Origin: Flavihumibacter rivuli
Lineage (GTDB): Bacteria; Bacteroidota; Bacteroidia; Chitinophagales; Chitinophagaceae
Assembly (NCBI RefSeq): GCF_018595685.2
Contig: NZ_CP092334.1
Coordinates: 338,001 to 402,000, forward strand
Length of the DNA: 64,000 nt
Direction: 5' to 3'
Position numbers and translations under genes: made by a program. Numbering within the stretch: position 1 is the first letter of the stretch; each line of letters begins with the position of its first letter. The notes beneath the pieces are model-generated. The model made no database searches. It was not told the origin of the DNA and saw nothing but the letters and a program-made list of their open reading frames with translations. This document shows, piece by piece, positions 45,667 through 53,968 of the stretch.

Positions 45667-46131
45667 ATGCAAAGTGCAGATGAACGTTTCGCGCAGACTG
45701 GCCTGGTATTGCCGCCGGCGCCCAAGCCACTCGGGGTGTATAAACCCTACCTCATCGATGGTAAGTACCTGTATGTATCCGGCCATGGACCGGTGCAGGA
45801 GAACGGGCAACTGATCATTGGTCGGGTAGGCGATACCGTTAGTATGGAAGACGGGAAGCTTGCCGCGCGGCAGGTAGGTCTTACCATCCTGGCCACGCTG
45901 AAGGCCAATATCGGCAGCCTGGACAAGATCAAGCGGGTGATCAAGGTATTGGGTATGGTGAATTGCACCACTGATTTTGAAAAGCATCCTTATATCATCA
46001 ATGGCTGCAGTGAATTGTTCGCGCAGGTTTGGGGGGAAGAGAATGGGATAGGGGTGAGAAGTGCTGTAGGTATGGGCTCCCTGCCAGATAATATTCCTGT
46101 AGAGATAGAAGCATTATTTGAATTGCACTAA
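45667..46131 (+). CDS. RidA family protein
   Basis: The 154-residue product has the RidA/YjgF fold pattern: YLIDGKYLYVSGHGPVQENG, DGKLAARQVGLTILATLKAN, and IKVLGMVNCTTDFEKHPYII. RidA proteins hydrolyse reactive enamine/imine intermediates released by PLP-dependent enzymes. That suits its position 17 bases after the permease and 10 bases before a PLP-dependent enzyme gene. It belongs to the longer (about 150-residue) subgroup with VRSAVGMGSLPDNIPVEIEA near the end, not the archetypal 125-residue form. Confidence 0.93.
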   Translation: MQSADERFAQTGLVLPPAPKPLGVYKPYLIDGKYLYVSGHGPVQENGQLIIGRVGDTVSMEDGKLAARQVGLTILATLKANIGSLDKIKRVIKVLGMVNCTTDFEKHPYIINGCSELFAQVWGEENGIGVRSAVGMGSLPDNIPVEIEALFELH

Positions 46132-46141
46132 TAAGGCAACT

Positions 46142-47263
46142 ATGGCGAATAACAATGAACAATGGTGGCTGGTCCATTCCGTAGATAAGCTGGATACCCC
46201 GGCCCTGGTGATCTATCCTGAACGGGTTAAACATAATGTAGCTGCCGCCATTCAAATGGTAGGTGATCCGTCCAGGTTGCGCCCGCATATCAAGACCAAT
46301 AAGTCGGCCGAGGCTGTACAGCTAATGCTGGACGCGGGTATCCGGCAATTCAAGTGTTCCACTATTGCTGAAGCAGAACTTTTGGGCAGGCTCCATGCAC
46401 CTGATGTGCTGCTGGCGTACCAGCCGGTTGGACCCAAGCAGCATCGCCTGTTTGAGTTGATGAAAGCCTACCCTGCAACAAGTTTTTCCTGCCTGGTGGA
46501 TAATGAAGGGGTGGTTGAACAATTGGCAGCACTAGCCAATGCAGAGGGTAGGGAGTTGGGTGTTTGGCTGGACCTGAATGTAGGAATGAACCGGACGGGT
46601 ATTGAACCCGGGGCCGCTGCCCTGGCATTGTACAAGCAAATGCTTCATGCCGAAGGCTTGAATGCCCTCGGATTCCATGCCTATGATGGCCATATCCGCG
46701 ATACGGACCTGTCTGTGAGGCAGGCGAAAGTGGAAGCCGCTTTTGCGCCGGTGATGGAAATGCAGGATGCGGTAGAGAAAAGCGGTTATGCCAGGCCGAT
46801 AGTTATTGCCGGCGGGTCGCCTAGTTTCCCGGTGCATGCTAGGAGACTTGATGAGGTTTGCAGTCCGGGTACATTTATCTATTGGGACAAGGGGTATGGT
46901 GACCGCTTCCCGGAACAGCCCTTCCTTCCTGCAGCATTAGTGGTGACAAGGGTAATATCCCTTCCTGGAGCTGGTCGCATTACTACCGACCTGGGCCACA
47001 AATCCATCGCGGCGGAGAACGACCTGGTCAACCGGGTAGGCTTCCTGAATGCGCCGGAACTGGTGCCAGTCGGGCAAAGTGAGGAACACCTGGTATTGGA
47101 TGCTGGTCAAGGGCATGGCTATAAGGTGGGAGATGTGTTGTATGGTGTGCCTTACCATGTTTGCCCCACCATCGCCTTGTACCAGTCAGCCTATACGATC
47201 ATAGACCACGAGGTAGCCGGGCAATGGAAGACTGTTGGCCGGGACCGATTCCTAACCGTATAA
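46142..47263 (+). CDS. D-TA family PLP-dependent enzyme (D-threonine-aldolase-like)
   Basis: The ATG at 46142 gives 373 residues. An alanine-racemase-type barrel begins with LDTPALVIYPERVKHNV and RLRPHIKTNKSAEAVQL, the latter holding the PLP lysine. The C-terminal metal site is visible as DLGHKSIAAEND and VPYHVCPTIALY (His-x-Cys). Enzymes of this family split D-threonine or D-3-hydroxy amino acids into glycine and an aldehyde, or dehydrate D-serine, using PLP and a divalent metal. The adjacent RidA gene fits a PLP enzyme that makes imine intermediates. Confidence 0.9.
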   Translation: MANNNEQWWLVHSVDKLDTPALVIYPERVKHNVAAAIQMVGDPSRLRPHIKTNKSAEAVQLMLDAGIRQFKCSTIAEAELLGRLHAPDVLLAYQPVGPKQHRLFELMKAYPATSFSCLVDNEGVVEQLAALANAEGRELGVWLDLNVGMNRTGIEPGAAALALYKQMLHAEGLNALGFHAYDGHIRDTDLSVRQAKVEAAFAPVMEMQDAVEKSGYARPIVIAGGSPSFPVHARRLDEVCSPGTFIYWDKGYGDRFPEQPFLPAALVVTRVISLPGAGRITTDLGHKSIAAENDLVNRVGFLNAPELVPVGQSEEHLVLDAGQGHGYKVGDVLYGVPYHVCPTIALYQSAYTIIDHEVAGQWKTVGRDRFLTV

Positions 47264-47271
47264 AGCATTAC

Positions 47272-48342
47272 ATGTTTACAATAGATGCCCACCTTGACCT
47301 TAGCATGAATGCTTTGGAATGGAACCGCGACCTGACCCTTACCGTGAAGGAGATCAATGCGCGGGAGAAAGGTCAGCATGACAAACCTGACAGGGCCAAG
47401 GCAACTGTCTCGCTTCCCGAATTACGGATGGGTGGTATCGGATTGGTGGTGGCCACCCAGATCGCCCGTTATGTTGCACCCGATAATCCTTTGCCCGGCT
47501 GGCATTCACCAGCGCAGGCTTGGGCACAGACCCAGGGGCAGCTGGCCTATTATAAGGCTATGGAAGATGCGGGTGAAATGGTGCAGGTGAAGGACCTTTC
47601 ATCGCTGGAATCACATCTTCGGTTATGGATGGACGGTAGTTCAGCCAGATCACTTCCCATTGGCTATATCCTTAGCCTGGAAGGAGCCGATTCCATCATT
47701 GATATCAGTTACCTGGAGAAAGCCTATGCTTATGGCTTACGGGCACTGGGACCTGCGCATTATGGCCCGGGCAGGTATGCCATGGGAACAGATGCTACAG
47801 GGGGACTCAGGCCAAAAGGGAAGGAATTATTGAAGGAAATGGAGCGGCTGAACATTATATTAGATGCCACCCATTTGTGTGATGATAGTTTTTGGGAAGC
47901 ACTCGATTGTTTCAAGGGGCACGTATGGGCCAGTCATAATAACTGCCGGGCCTTGGTGAACCATAACCGCCAATTCAGTGACGACCAGCTCAGGGTATTG
48001 ATCGAAAGGGGGGCAGTGATCGGGGCTGCGATGGATGCCTGGATGATTGTGCCGGGATGGGTGAGGGGGAAGTCCGATCCGGTGGGCATGGGATGCAACC
48101 TGGAAAGGCTGATCGATCATATTGACCATATCTGCCAATTGGCAGGAAACAGCTACCATGTAGGCATTGGTTCCGACCTGGATGGTGCTTTTGGCAGGGA
48201 GCAATGTCCATATGATGTGGAGACCATAGCAGATATTGGTAAGTTGCCTTCCCTTCTTGCCAAAAGGGGCTATTCGGAACAGGATATCAGCAACCTGATG
48301 CGCGATAACTGGATCAGGTTCCTGATGCGGGCCTGGTCGTGA
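47272..48342 (+). CDS. Membrane-dipeptidase-type (M19) peptidase
   Basis: The ATG at 47272, eight bases after the preceding stop, gives 356 residues without a signal peptide, so the enzyme is probably cytoplasmic. Zinc-site motifs of the M19 family are present: IDAHLDLS (His-x-Asp), LSLEGADSII (bridging Glu), ILDATHLCDD, WASHNNCRAL and GIGSDLDGAFG. M19 enzymes cleave dipeptides and tolerate a D-residue at the C-terminal position. That property fits a route ending in the D-amino-acid-acting enzyme encoded just upstream. Confidence 0.92.
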   Translation: MFTIDAHLDLSMNALEWNRDLTLTVKEINAREKGQHDKPDRAKATVSLPELRMGGIGLVVATQIARYVAPDNPLPGWHSPAQAWAQTQGQLAYYKAMEDAGEMVQVKDLSSLESHLRLWMDGSSARSLPIGYILSLEGADSIIDISYLEKAYAYGLRALGPAHYGPGRYAMGTDATGGLRPKGKELLKEMERLNIILDATHLCDDSFWEALDCFKGHVWASHNNCRALVNHNRQFSDDQLRVLIERGAVIGAAMDAWMIVPGWVRGKSDPVGMGCNLERLIDHIDHICQLAGNSYHVGIGSDLDGAFGREQCPYDVETIADIGKLPSLLAKRGYSEQDISNLMRDNWIRFLMRAWS

Positions 48343-48362
48343 AAAAGTGTTCATGAATGCCG

Positions 48363-48392
48363 TTGAGGATTTTGTTCAAGGCAATAACTTTA
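48363..48392 (+). promoter_or_regulatory. Candidate internal promoter before the GMC gene
   Basis: TTG at 48363-48365, 19 bases, then TAACTTTA at 48385-48392 (one base off TAnnTTTG), 23 bases before the ATG at 48416. The gap here is 73 bases, while all other gaps in the cluster are under 20. Confidence 0.4.
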
Positions 48393-48415
48393 TAGGGTCG
48401 AGAAAAGCAGATTAT

Positions 48416-50104
48416 ATGTCTAATACTTTTGATGCAATAGTGATCGGTTCGGGAATCAGTGGTGGCTGGGCTGCCAAGGAATTATGTGAGAAGGGTTTGA
48501 AAACCCTGGTTTTGGAAAGGGGCAGGAATGTGGAGCACCTGAAGGATTACCCGACTGCAACCAAGCATCCCTGGGAATTCCCCCATCGGGGCGGGGCTTC
48601 CCTTCAACTGGAAAAGGAGAACCCGATCGCATCGAGGTGTTATGCGTTCGATGAGACCACTGAGCATTTTTTTGTAAAGGATAAGGAGCATCCGTATATC
48701 CAGGAAAAGCCATTTGACTGGATCAGGGGCTACCAGGTGGGAGGAAAATCATTGCTCTGGGCCAGGCAAACACAGCGGTGGAGCCGCTTTGATTTTGAAG
48801 GGCCGGCAAGGGACGGCTTTGCTGTCGACTGGCCGATCCGGTACGGCGATATTGCCCCCTGGTATAGTCATGTGGAGCGTTTTGCCGGCATCAGCGGTAA
48901 TAAGGATGGGCTGGAAACCTTGCCAGACGGGGAATTCCTGCCGCCCTGGGAAATGAACTGCGTTGAAAAGGATATCCGGAAAAGGATCATGGACAATTAT
49001 AAGGATCGTCACGTGGTGATCGGTCGTTGTGCACACCTTACCCAGCCACAGGAAATACATCTCCAGCAGGGAAGGGGTAAATGCCAGGCCAGGCATTTGT
49101 GCCATCGCGGATGTCCGTTCGGGGGCTATTTCAGTTCCAATTCTTCCACCTTGCCATGGGCGGCAAGGACAGGTAACCTGACCCTTCGCCCGGATTCTGT
49201 TGTGCATTCCATCATCTATGATGAAAAGAAAGGAAAGGCAACAGGTGTGCGGGTGATAGACGCGCATACGCTCAAGATGACCGAATATTATGCGCGTATC
49301 ATCTTTGTGAATGCAGCCACCCTTAATACCAACCTGATCCTGCTGAATTCAACTTCTTCGCGCTTTCCCAATGGCCTTGGAAATGACAATGGATTATTGG
49401 GTAAGTATATCGCATTCCATAATTACCTGGGTACTATCACTGCAAGCGTGGAGGGGTATGAGCAGGAGTATTATTCAGGCAGGAGACCTTGTGCCGTAAT
49501 GATGCCGAATTTCAGGAATGTGTACAAGCAGGAAATGGATTTCCAGCGCGGTTACATGGTTTTCTACTCTGCGGGAAGGTCAGGCTGGGGCAGGGCAGTG
49601 GAAGGGGAGCAAATAGGCGCAGGTTTCAAGGAATCGCTCACAGAGCCGGGGCCTTGGGGGGTGTTTATGATGATGCAGGGAGAGACCATACCGAAGGAAC
49701 AGAATCATGTGGCATTGAGCGGTGAGGAGAAGGATAAATGGGGAGTGCCCTTGCTGAAAGTGTCGGTAGGTTATGATGCCAATGATGAAGCAATATTAAA
49801 AGACTTCCATACCCAGGGTGCAGAAATGCTGGACCGTGCGGGGTGTAAGGATATCCGTACAGCTTCCAGTAAACAGGCGCCAGGATTGGATATCCATGAA
49901 ATGGGTGGTGTAAGGATGGGCCATGACCCCAAGACATCCCTTTTGAATAAATGGAACCAGCTGCATGCCTGCCAGAATGTATTTGTTACGGATGGAGCCT
50001 GTATGACCTCTACCGGCACGCAGAACCCTTCCCTGACATTCATGGCCCTGACGGCAAGGGCAGCCAATTACGCTGTGGAAGAACTTAAGAAAGGTAACCT
50101 CTAA
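48416..50104 (+). CDS. GMC-family FAD-dependent oxidoreductase
   Basis: The ATG at 48416 (562 residues) places the FAD-binding motif VIGSGISGGWAAKEL at the N-terminus, as expected; earlier ATGs add an unrelated leader. Other landmarks are YQVGGKSLLWARQTQRW, NAATLNTNLILLNSTS, and the C-terminal HEMGGVRMGHDP with FVTDGACMTSTGTQNPSLTF, which contributes the catalytic histidine region. The branch resembles gluconate/glucose dehydrogenase large subunits, but no cytochrome or small subunit is encoded next to it. It probably oxidises a sugar or cyclitol. Confidence 0.92.
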   Translation: MSNTFDAIVIGSGISGGWAAKELCEKGLKTLVLERGRNVEHLKDYPTATKHPWEFPHRGGASLQLEKENPIASRCYAFDETTEHFFVKDKEHPYIQEKPFDWIRGYQVGGKSLLWARQTQRWSRFDFEGPARDGFAVDWPIRYGDIAPWYSHVERFAGISGNKDGLETLPDGEFLPPWEMNCVEKDIRKRIMDNYKDRHVVIGRCAHLTQPQEIHLQQGRGKCQARHLCHRGCPFGGYFSSNSSTLPWAARTGNLTLRPDSVVHSIIYDEKKGKATGVRVIDAHTLKMTEYYARIIFVNAATLNTNLILLNSTSSRFPNGLGNDNGLLGKYIAFHNYLGTITASVEGYEQEYYSGRRPCAVMMPNFRNVYKQEMDFQRGYMVFYSAGRSGWGRAVEGEQIGAGFKESLTEPGPWGVFMMMQGETIPKEQNHVALSGEEKDKWGVPLLKVSVGYDANDEAILKDFHTQGAEMLDRAGCKDIRTASSKQAPGLDIHEMGGVRMGHDPKTSLLNKWNQLHACQNVFVTDGACMTSTGTQNPSLTFMALTARAANYAVEELKKGNL

Positions 50105-50114
50105 AAGAAAAAGT

Positions 50115-51185
50115 ATGAGCAATATCAGGGTATTGGTAGTGGGCTGTGGCAATATGGGGGCATCCCATGCAATGGCCTATCATACCATCGATGGGTTTGA
50201 GATCTGCGGGATCGTGGCCAGGGGCGATAGCAAGAAGGTATTGAATGAACAACTGGGCGGCGGCTACGCATTGTATAACGATTATGCACAAGCGCTGGAA
50301 GCAACGGCTCCGGATGCGGTTTGCATATCCACCTATCCCGAGACCCATGAATCCTATGCCATCATGGCCCTCGGGAAGGGTTGCCATGTATTCATTGAAA
50401 AGCCCCTTGCCGATACAGTTGAGGGTGCGGAAAGGGTAGTGGCTGCGGCGAAGAAAGCCGGCAAGAAACTGGTGGTGGGGTATATCCTTCGCCATCATCC
50501 TTCCTGGCAATATTTTATCCAGGCTGCCCAACAAATGGGTAAGCCGCTGGTGATGCGGATGAACCTTAACCAGCAAAGCCATGGCCGCATGTGGACGGTC
50601 CATAAGAACCTGATGCAGAGCCTTAGTCCGATCGTGGATTGTGGTGTGCACTATATTGATGTGATGTGCCAGATGACCCGCTCGAGGCCGGTGCAGGTAA
50701 GTGCCATTGGTGCGCGGCTCACGGAAGAAATACCAGCCGGTAATTATAACTATGGCCAGTTACAGATCAGGTTTGAAGATGGGTCTGTTGGCTGGTATGA
50801 AGCCGGGTGGGGACCCATGATGAGTGAAACAGCTTTCTTTGTAAAGGATGTGATCGGGCCGAAAGGTTGCGTGTCCATTGTTGCTAAACAAGCGGCTTCC
50901 AATGGCTTCTCTGATTCTGTTGCCGTACATACGCAAACGGAATCCATCCGGATCCACCATGCCGACCTGGATAAGGCGGATGAATTTGAAAAGCAGGATG
51001 AGTGGGTTGACCTGACCGATGAACCGGACCACCAGGAATTGTGTAACCGGGAGCAATTGTATTTCCTGCGGTCCATCCGTGAAGGACTAGACCTTAGCGA
51101 CCATATGGATGATGCGGTGAATAGTTTGCGTATTGCCTTTGCGTGCGATGAGTCGGTGAGGACGGGTGAAGTGGTGAGGTTGTAA
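50115..51185 (+). CDS. Gfo/Idh/MocA-family oxidoreductase
   Basis: The 356-residue protein has an N-terminal Rossmann domain (IRVLVVGCGNMGASHAMAY, then HVFIEKPLADTVEGAE with the conserved EKP) and a C-terminal beta-sheet domain with the likely catalytic His in VDCGVHYIDVMC. Family members oxidise or reduce sugars and cyclitols with NAD(P). It starts ten bases after the GMC gene, so the two probably act on the same carbohydrate. A large palindromic repeat begins four bases after the stop. Confidence 0.93.
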   Translation: MSNIRVLVVGCGNMGASHAMAYHTIDGFEICGIVARGDSKKVLNEQLGGGYALYNDYAQALEATAPDAVCISTYPETHESYAIMALGKGCHVFIEKPLADTVEGAERVVAAAKKAGKKLVVGYILRHHPSWQYFIQAAQQMGKPLVMRMNLNQQSHGRMWTVHKNLMQSLSPIVDCGVHYIDVMCQMTRSRPVQVSAIGARLTEEIPAGNYNYGQLQIRFEDGSVGWYEAGWGPMMSETAFFVKDVIGPKGCVSIVAKQAASNGFSDSVAVHTQTESIRIHHADLDKADEFEKQDEWVDLTDEPDHQELCNREQLYFLRSIREGLDLSDHMDDAVNSLRIAFACDESVRTGEVVRL

Positions 51186-51188
51186 TCG

Positions 51189-51273
51189 CTTTGCGTCCTT
51201 TGCGTCTCCATTGCGTCCTTTGCGTTATAAAAAAGTAACGCAAAGCCCGCCAAGAACCGCTAAGGACGCAAAG
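51189..51273. repeat. 85-bp palindromic intergenic repeat
   Basis: The left arm starts CTTTGCGTCCTTTGCG and ends GCGTTA; the right arm starts TAACGC and ends AAGGACGCAAAG. About 38 bases on each side pair with several mismatches around a TAAAAAAG loop. Repeats of this CTTTGCGTCCTT type are widespread in Bacteroidota intergenic regions. Here it could terminate the upstream operon. It sits immediately left of the 123-bp element copy. Confidence 0.75.
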
Positions 51274-51297
51274 AGAAAAGCCGGTATTTATTGCTGC

Positions 51298-51420
51298 CAA
51301 AGCCCCAAGCCTTCTCCTGCGTCGAAGGCTTGACTTTTTCTTTGTGCACCCAACCTTGAGCAAGCTCGCTTGGGTACGCAAAGAAAAAGCTCCAAACCAT
51401 TTCATTAGTTTGGGGCTTTG
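51298..51420. repeat. 123-bp structured element, solitary copy
   Basis: The copy starts CAAAGCCCCAA and ends TTGGGGCTTTG, an 11-bp perfect terminal inverted repeat. Inside are three hairpins. One is an AAGCCTTC/GAAGGCTT stem. The second is a long CTTTTTCTTTGTG/CGCAAAGAAAAAG stem with an ACCCAA/TTGGGT extension. The third is an AAAC...GTTT stem continuing into the right end. Four further copies of exactly the same length form the tandem array at 61713-62400. No reading frame is preserved, and no obvious target-site duplication flanks it. Confidence 0.85.
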
Positions 51421-51575
51421 TGATCGGAACTATCCTAAGTACGAATTCTTTGGTAAAAGATATCAAGATGATAAATGACCTTTGATCCGCAGTATCGAAA
51501 TCTAACTTTAAGCGGGATTTGATAAATAATTCAAAAAGTAATGAATTTGATGTCTTTTGTTGGCCTTAGTAATTA

Positions 51576-52193
51576 TTACTTTAGCTTTATTTCAAGCTTG
51601 GTATCTCCTTCTTTTACAGTAATAAACTCTTCCAGGCGTTCATACTTTGCCACATTATAATATTGTTTCGAGTAGTAATCAGCGGTGCTGTAAGTGCCAT
51701 AGGCTGTACCCTGGTACACCTGTCTGCTTTTAGTTTCTGAATAACCCATAATACATTGAATGAAGTACCGGCCCGGCTTCATTTTCTCAAATTTAAATCT
51801 ACCGTATTCGTCTGTCTTTTCCACAATTCTGTATTTAAATGCATCATTACTCATGTATACATGTGTACGTTTGCTTTCTTTCTCATTTCGTAAATGAAAC
51901 CATTCTTCTAAGTAAGAGGTAACGGGAAAAAGTACAACGGTAGTATTAGCAGCAAAAATTCGCTTGGATAGAGGAACTTTAGTTCCAATCTGATTTCTTG
52001 GTTTAGTATAGGCAATTCCTTCAATAGTTATATTGCCATACGCTAATGCTTTTTTGGCAGCTATGCTATCAAAAGTGGCAGTAGGATAGATAGCGTTGAT
52101 TTTATTTTTGTTTGCCATTTTATTGGCTTTCTGCATAGGGCTGCATGCAACAAATAAGAAAAGACCAGCGGTGAGCTTTAAATATGTGTTCAT
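51576..52193 (-). CDS. Lipoprotein with carboxypeptidase-regulatory-like fold
   Basis: The 205-residue product has a lipoprotein signal (lipobox FVAC, Cys17, then SPMQK). The mature part (about 45-205) looks like a Cna-B/carboxypeptidase-regulatory beta-sandwich: ALAYGNITIEGIAYTKPRNQ, IFAANTTVVLFPVTSYLEEW, then YGRFKFEKMKPGRYFIQCIM, which is the typical turn. Several tyrosines and repeated polar residues follow. It has no catalytic motif. It is the first gene inside the AT-rich region and its codon use (many AAA, TTA, ATA) is unlike that of the genes left of it. Confidence 0.75.
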   Translation of the reverse strand: MNTYLKLTAGLFLFVACSPMQKANKMANKNKINAIYPTATFDSIAAKKALAYGNITIEGIAYTKPRNQIGTKVPLSKRIFAANTTVVLFPVTSYLEEWFHLRNEKESKRTHVYMSNDAFKYRIVEKTDEYGRFKFEKMKPGRYFIQCIMGYSETKSRQVYQGTAYGTYSTADYYSKQYYNVAKYERLEEFITVKEGDTKLEIKLK

Positions 52194-52514
52194 AGATTTA
52201 TCATTTAAAAATATTTATTAAGCAAAGTATGTTCGAAATAACTTTGTTATAGTTAAAGTGGGTAGTCAAATTATTTGTAGTATTAATTATTAAAATGCAG
52301 TTGATGGCAATGTGCCACCCACTGAATATAAAGGGAAGATTTCTCGTAATTCTAGGGAAACGGATTAAATCTAAGAACTGCAGGAAAAAAGGGGTAGGTA
52401 CAGTAATTATGGTGTATTTGTAAGAAAGGATTTACAGTGATATAGTTACAAGAGTTTTCAAAAATAAATTTGGCGGAAGTTTTAATTCCGCCAAACGTCA
52501 TTTGTGGCAGATGG
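52194..52514. other. 321-bp AT-rich gap
   Basis: No ORF, clear hairpin or promoter stands out. The sequence is AT-rich with short runs of A and T. It presumably holds the promoter of the lipoprotein on its left and the 3' end of the operon on its right. Confidence 0.5.
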
Positions 52515-52886
52515 TCATTCTGAAATATTTGTAAATAATTTGTTTACAATCATCCATCGGCCATCAATTTTATTCATTGAAATAAAATCATGGTAGTTAT
52601 AACCAAGCATTGGTACATGAAGTTTAGCATAGGCAATGCTGTTAATCAATTCAATACTCAAAATTTTCATTTTGAATGTCTCTCCCAATTCATGCGGACT
52701 TTTTCTATATTGAACACCTTCCAAGTATTCATTTATAGTATTAAAATAGGGTTGTCCATTAATATCGCCAAACAACAGGCATTGTGGGTGGAATGTCGAT
52801 TTCAATTTGGGAATATCACCAAAAAATATCCCTTTAAAATATTCAGCAATAGTTTCCTGAATATCTGCTGCTTCTTTTTCAAACAT
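52515..52886 (-). CDS. NTF2-fold (SnoaL-like/lumazine-binding) protein
   Basis: The 123-residue cytoplasmic protein fits the NTF2-like pattern: IQETIAEYFKGIFFGDIPKL as the opening helix, TFHPQCLLFGDINGQPYF as the pocket strand, and the ending MNKIDGRWMIVNKLFT. Close relatives are called nuclear transport factor 2 family or Putative lumazine-binding, with no proven activity. It is the last gene of the operon that runs from DoxX to here, 37 bases after the SDR gene. Confidence 0.82.
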   Translation of the reverse strand: MFEKEAADIQETIAEYFKGIFFGDIPKLKSTFHPQCLLFGDINGQPYFNTINEYLEGVQYRKSPHELGETFKMKILSIELINSIAYAKLHVPMLGYNYHDFISMNKIDGRWMIVNKLFTNISE

Positions 52887-52923
52887 GTAAATCCTTTTAG
52901 TAATTATTAAATTGAGAGAATGA

Positions 52924-53670
52924 TTAATTCAAATGATGCCCGGCAACATGACCACCATCAACATTAATAATTTCTCCGGAAATAAAATTGCTGGTAGCAA
53001 CCGTATAAATAACTTCAGCAATATCCTCCGGTTCTCCTATTCGGTTTACTAAGTGAAGTCCAGCTAAAGTATCAGCGTCAGTTACACCAATTTTCCCTTG
53101 TAATGGGCTGCGGATGATGCCTGGCGCAACGGTGTTTACCCGGATGTTTTGTTTACCGAATTCCGCAGCTAATTGAATGGTAAGTGCATGTATGCCCCCC
53201 TTACTTACAACAGGTGCCGTTGCAGGGAAACCACCAATAGCATGATTAACTAATACCGTTCCGATATTAAGTACTGAGCCGCCACCAGAAACAAGCATTT
53301 CTTTAACAACCGCCTGCGTAGTAAAAAATGTTCCTTTCAGATTAATAGTAAAGTATCTGTCCAGGTCAGATTCTTCAACTTCAAGAAAGCCCTTCGGTGC
53401 AAATACACCGGCATTGTTAATCAGCACATCTACGCCTCCAAAGTTTTGAATGGCTGTAGCTACCAGTTGTTCACCAACAGATTTATTACTTACATCTCCC
53501 ACAACGAGTTTTACATTTTGCGGAGCGTTAAATTCCTGGTAGGTTTTTTCCAGGTTCTCTTTGGTGGCTGAATTCATTACCACATTCCAGCCTTTTTCTA
53601 TGAAAAATTTGCTGATGGCCTTACCAATACCGGTTGATGCACCGGTTACAATCACTGTTTTGTTACTCAT
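52924..53670 (-). CDS. Short-chain dehydrogenase family protein lacking the catalytic Tyr
   Basis: The 248-residue protein has the SDR Rossmann fold: cofactor motif TGASTGIGKA (residues 9-18), VVGDVSN and INNAG (84-88). The normal active site is SxnYxxxK. Here Lys157 is present in APVVSKGGIHAL, but the residue four before it is Pro153 instead of Tyr, and the upstream serine is also not evident (LNIGTVLVNHAIGG). The rest, including VNTVAPGIIRSPL, is typical. It may use another residue, or act as a binding protein. Its start overlaps the tautomerase stop by four bases, so the two are translationally coupled. Confidence 0.88.
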   Translation of the reverse strand: MSNKTVIVTGASTGIGKAISKFFIEKGWNVVMNSATKENLEKTYQEFNAPQNVKLVVGDVSNKSVGEQLVATAIQNFGGVDVLINNAGVFAPKGFLEVEESDLDRYFTINLKGTFFTTQAVVKEMLVSGGGSVLNIGTVLVNHAIGGFPATAPVVSKGGIHALTIQLAAEFGKQNIRVNTVAPGIIRSPLQGKIGVTDADTLAGLHLVNRIGEPEDIAEVIYTVATSNFISGEIINVDGGHVAGHHLN

Positions 53671-53882
53671 TTTTGATTTTGTTTTAATTGTTTTCTGATT
53701 TCTGTTACTTGTACACCTCCCACGCCCCAGTTATCTGTATCAATCTCGTTGATTACAACGTGGGTGAGATGTACGTCTTTGTTAAGTACATTTTTTAAGA
53801 GTAGTGTCACTCCGTTTATCAGCTCTTGTTTTTGTTCTTTTGTAACACCCTCCCGTGTTACATCAATTGTTACAAATGGCAT
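53667..53882 (-). CDS. 4-oxalocrotonate tautomerase-family protein
   Basis: The 71-residue product begins Met-Pro (MPFVTIDVTREGVTKEQKQE), so the mature protein would start with the catalytic Pro1 of the tautomerase superfamily. The rest (LINGVTLLLKNVL, then LTHVVINEIDTDNWGVGGVQ) fits the beta-alpha-beta unit that assembles as oligomers. Substrates are enols of small keto acids. It is co-translated with the SDR gene, and both sit in an operon with DoxX. Confidence 0.88.
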   Translation of the reverse strand: MPFVTIDVTREGVTKEQKQELINGVTLLLKNVLNKDVHLTHVVINEIDTDNWGVGGVQVTEIRKQLKQNQK

Positions 53883-53968
53883 TTGATATTATTTATTTGC
53901 AAAATTCATGAACTCATGATCTATTATAAATGGATAAACCGGCAAATCTCTTGCACTATTTAACAATG

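Larger units (their letters stand above)
51186..51575. other. 390-bp gap made of repeats at the left edge of an AT-rich region
   Basis: This interval contains the 85-bp palindromic repeat (51189-51273), the 123-bp element (51298-51420) and about 150 bases of AT-rich sequence without a gene. Base composition changes here, from the GC-rich background on the left to strongly AT-rich DNA on the right. Confidence 0.7.

Noticed and set aside
51418..51436. TGTGATCGGAACTATCC after the left element as a copy of the tRNA 3' end (a left attachment site)
   Set aside because: Only about half of the positions match TGTGCCCGAGACTGGATT, so it cannot be called an attachment site from this alone.
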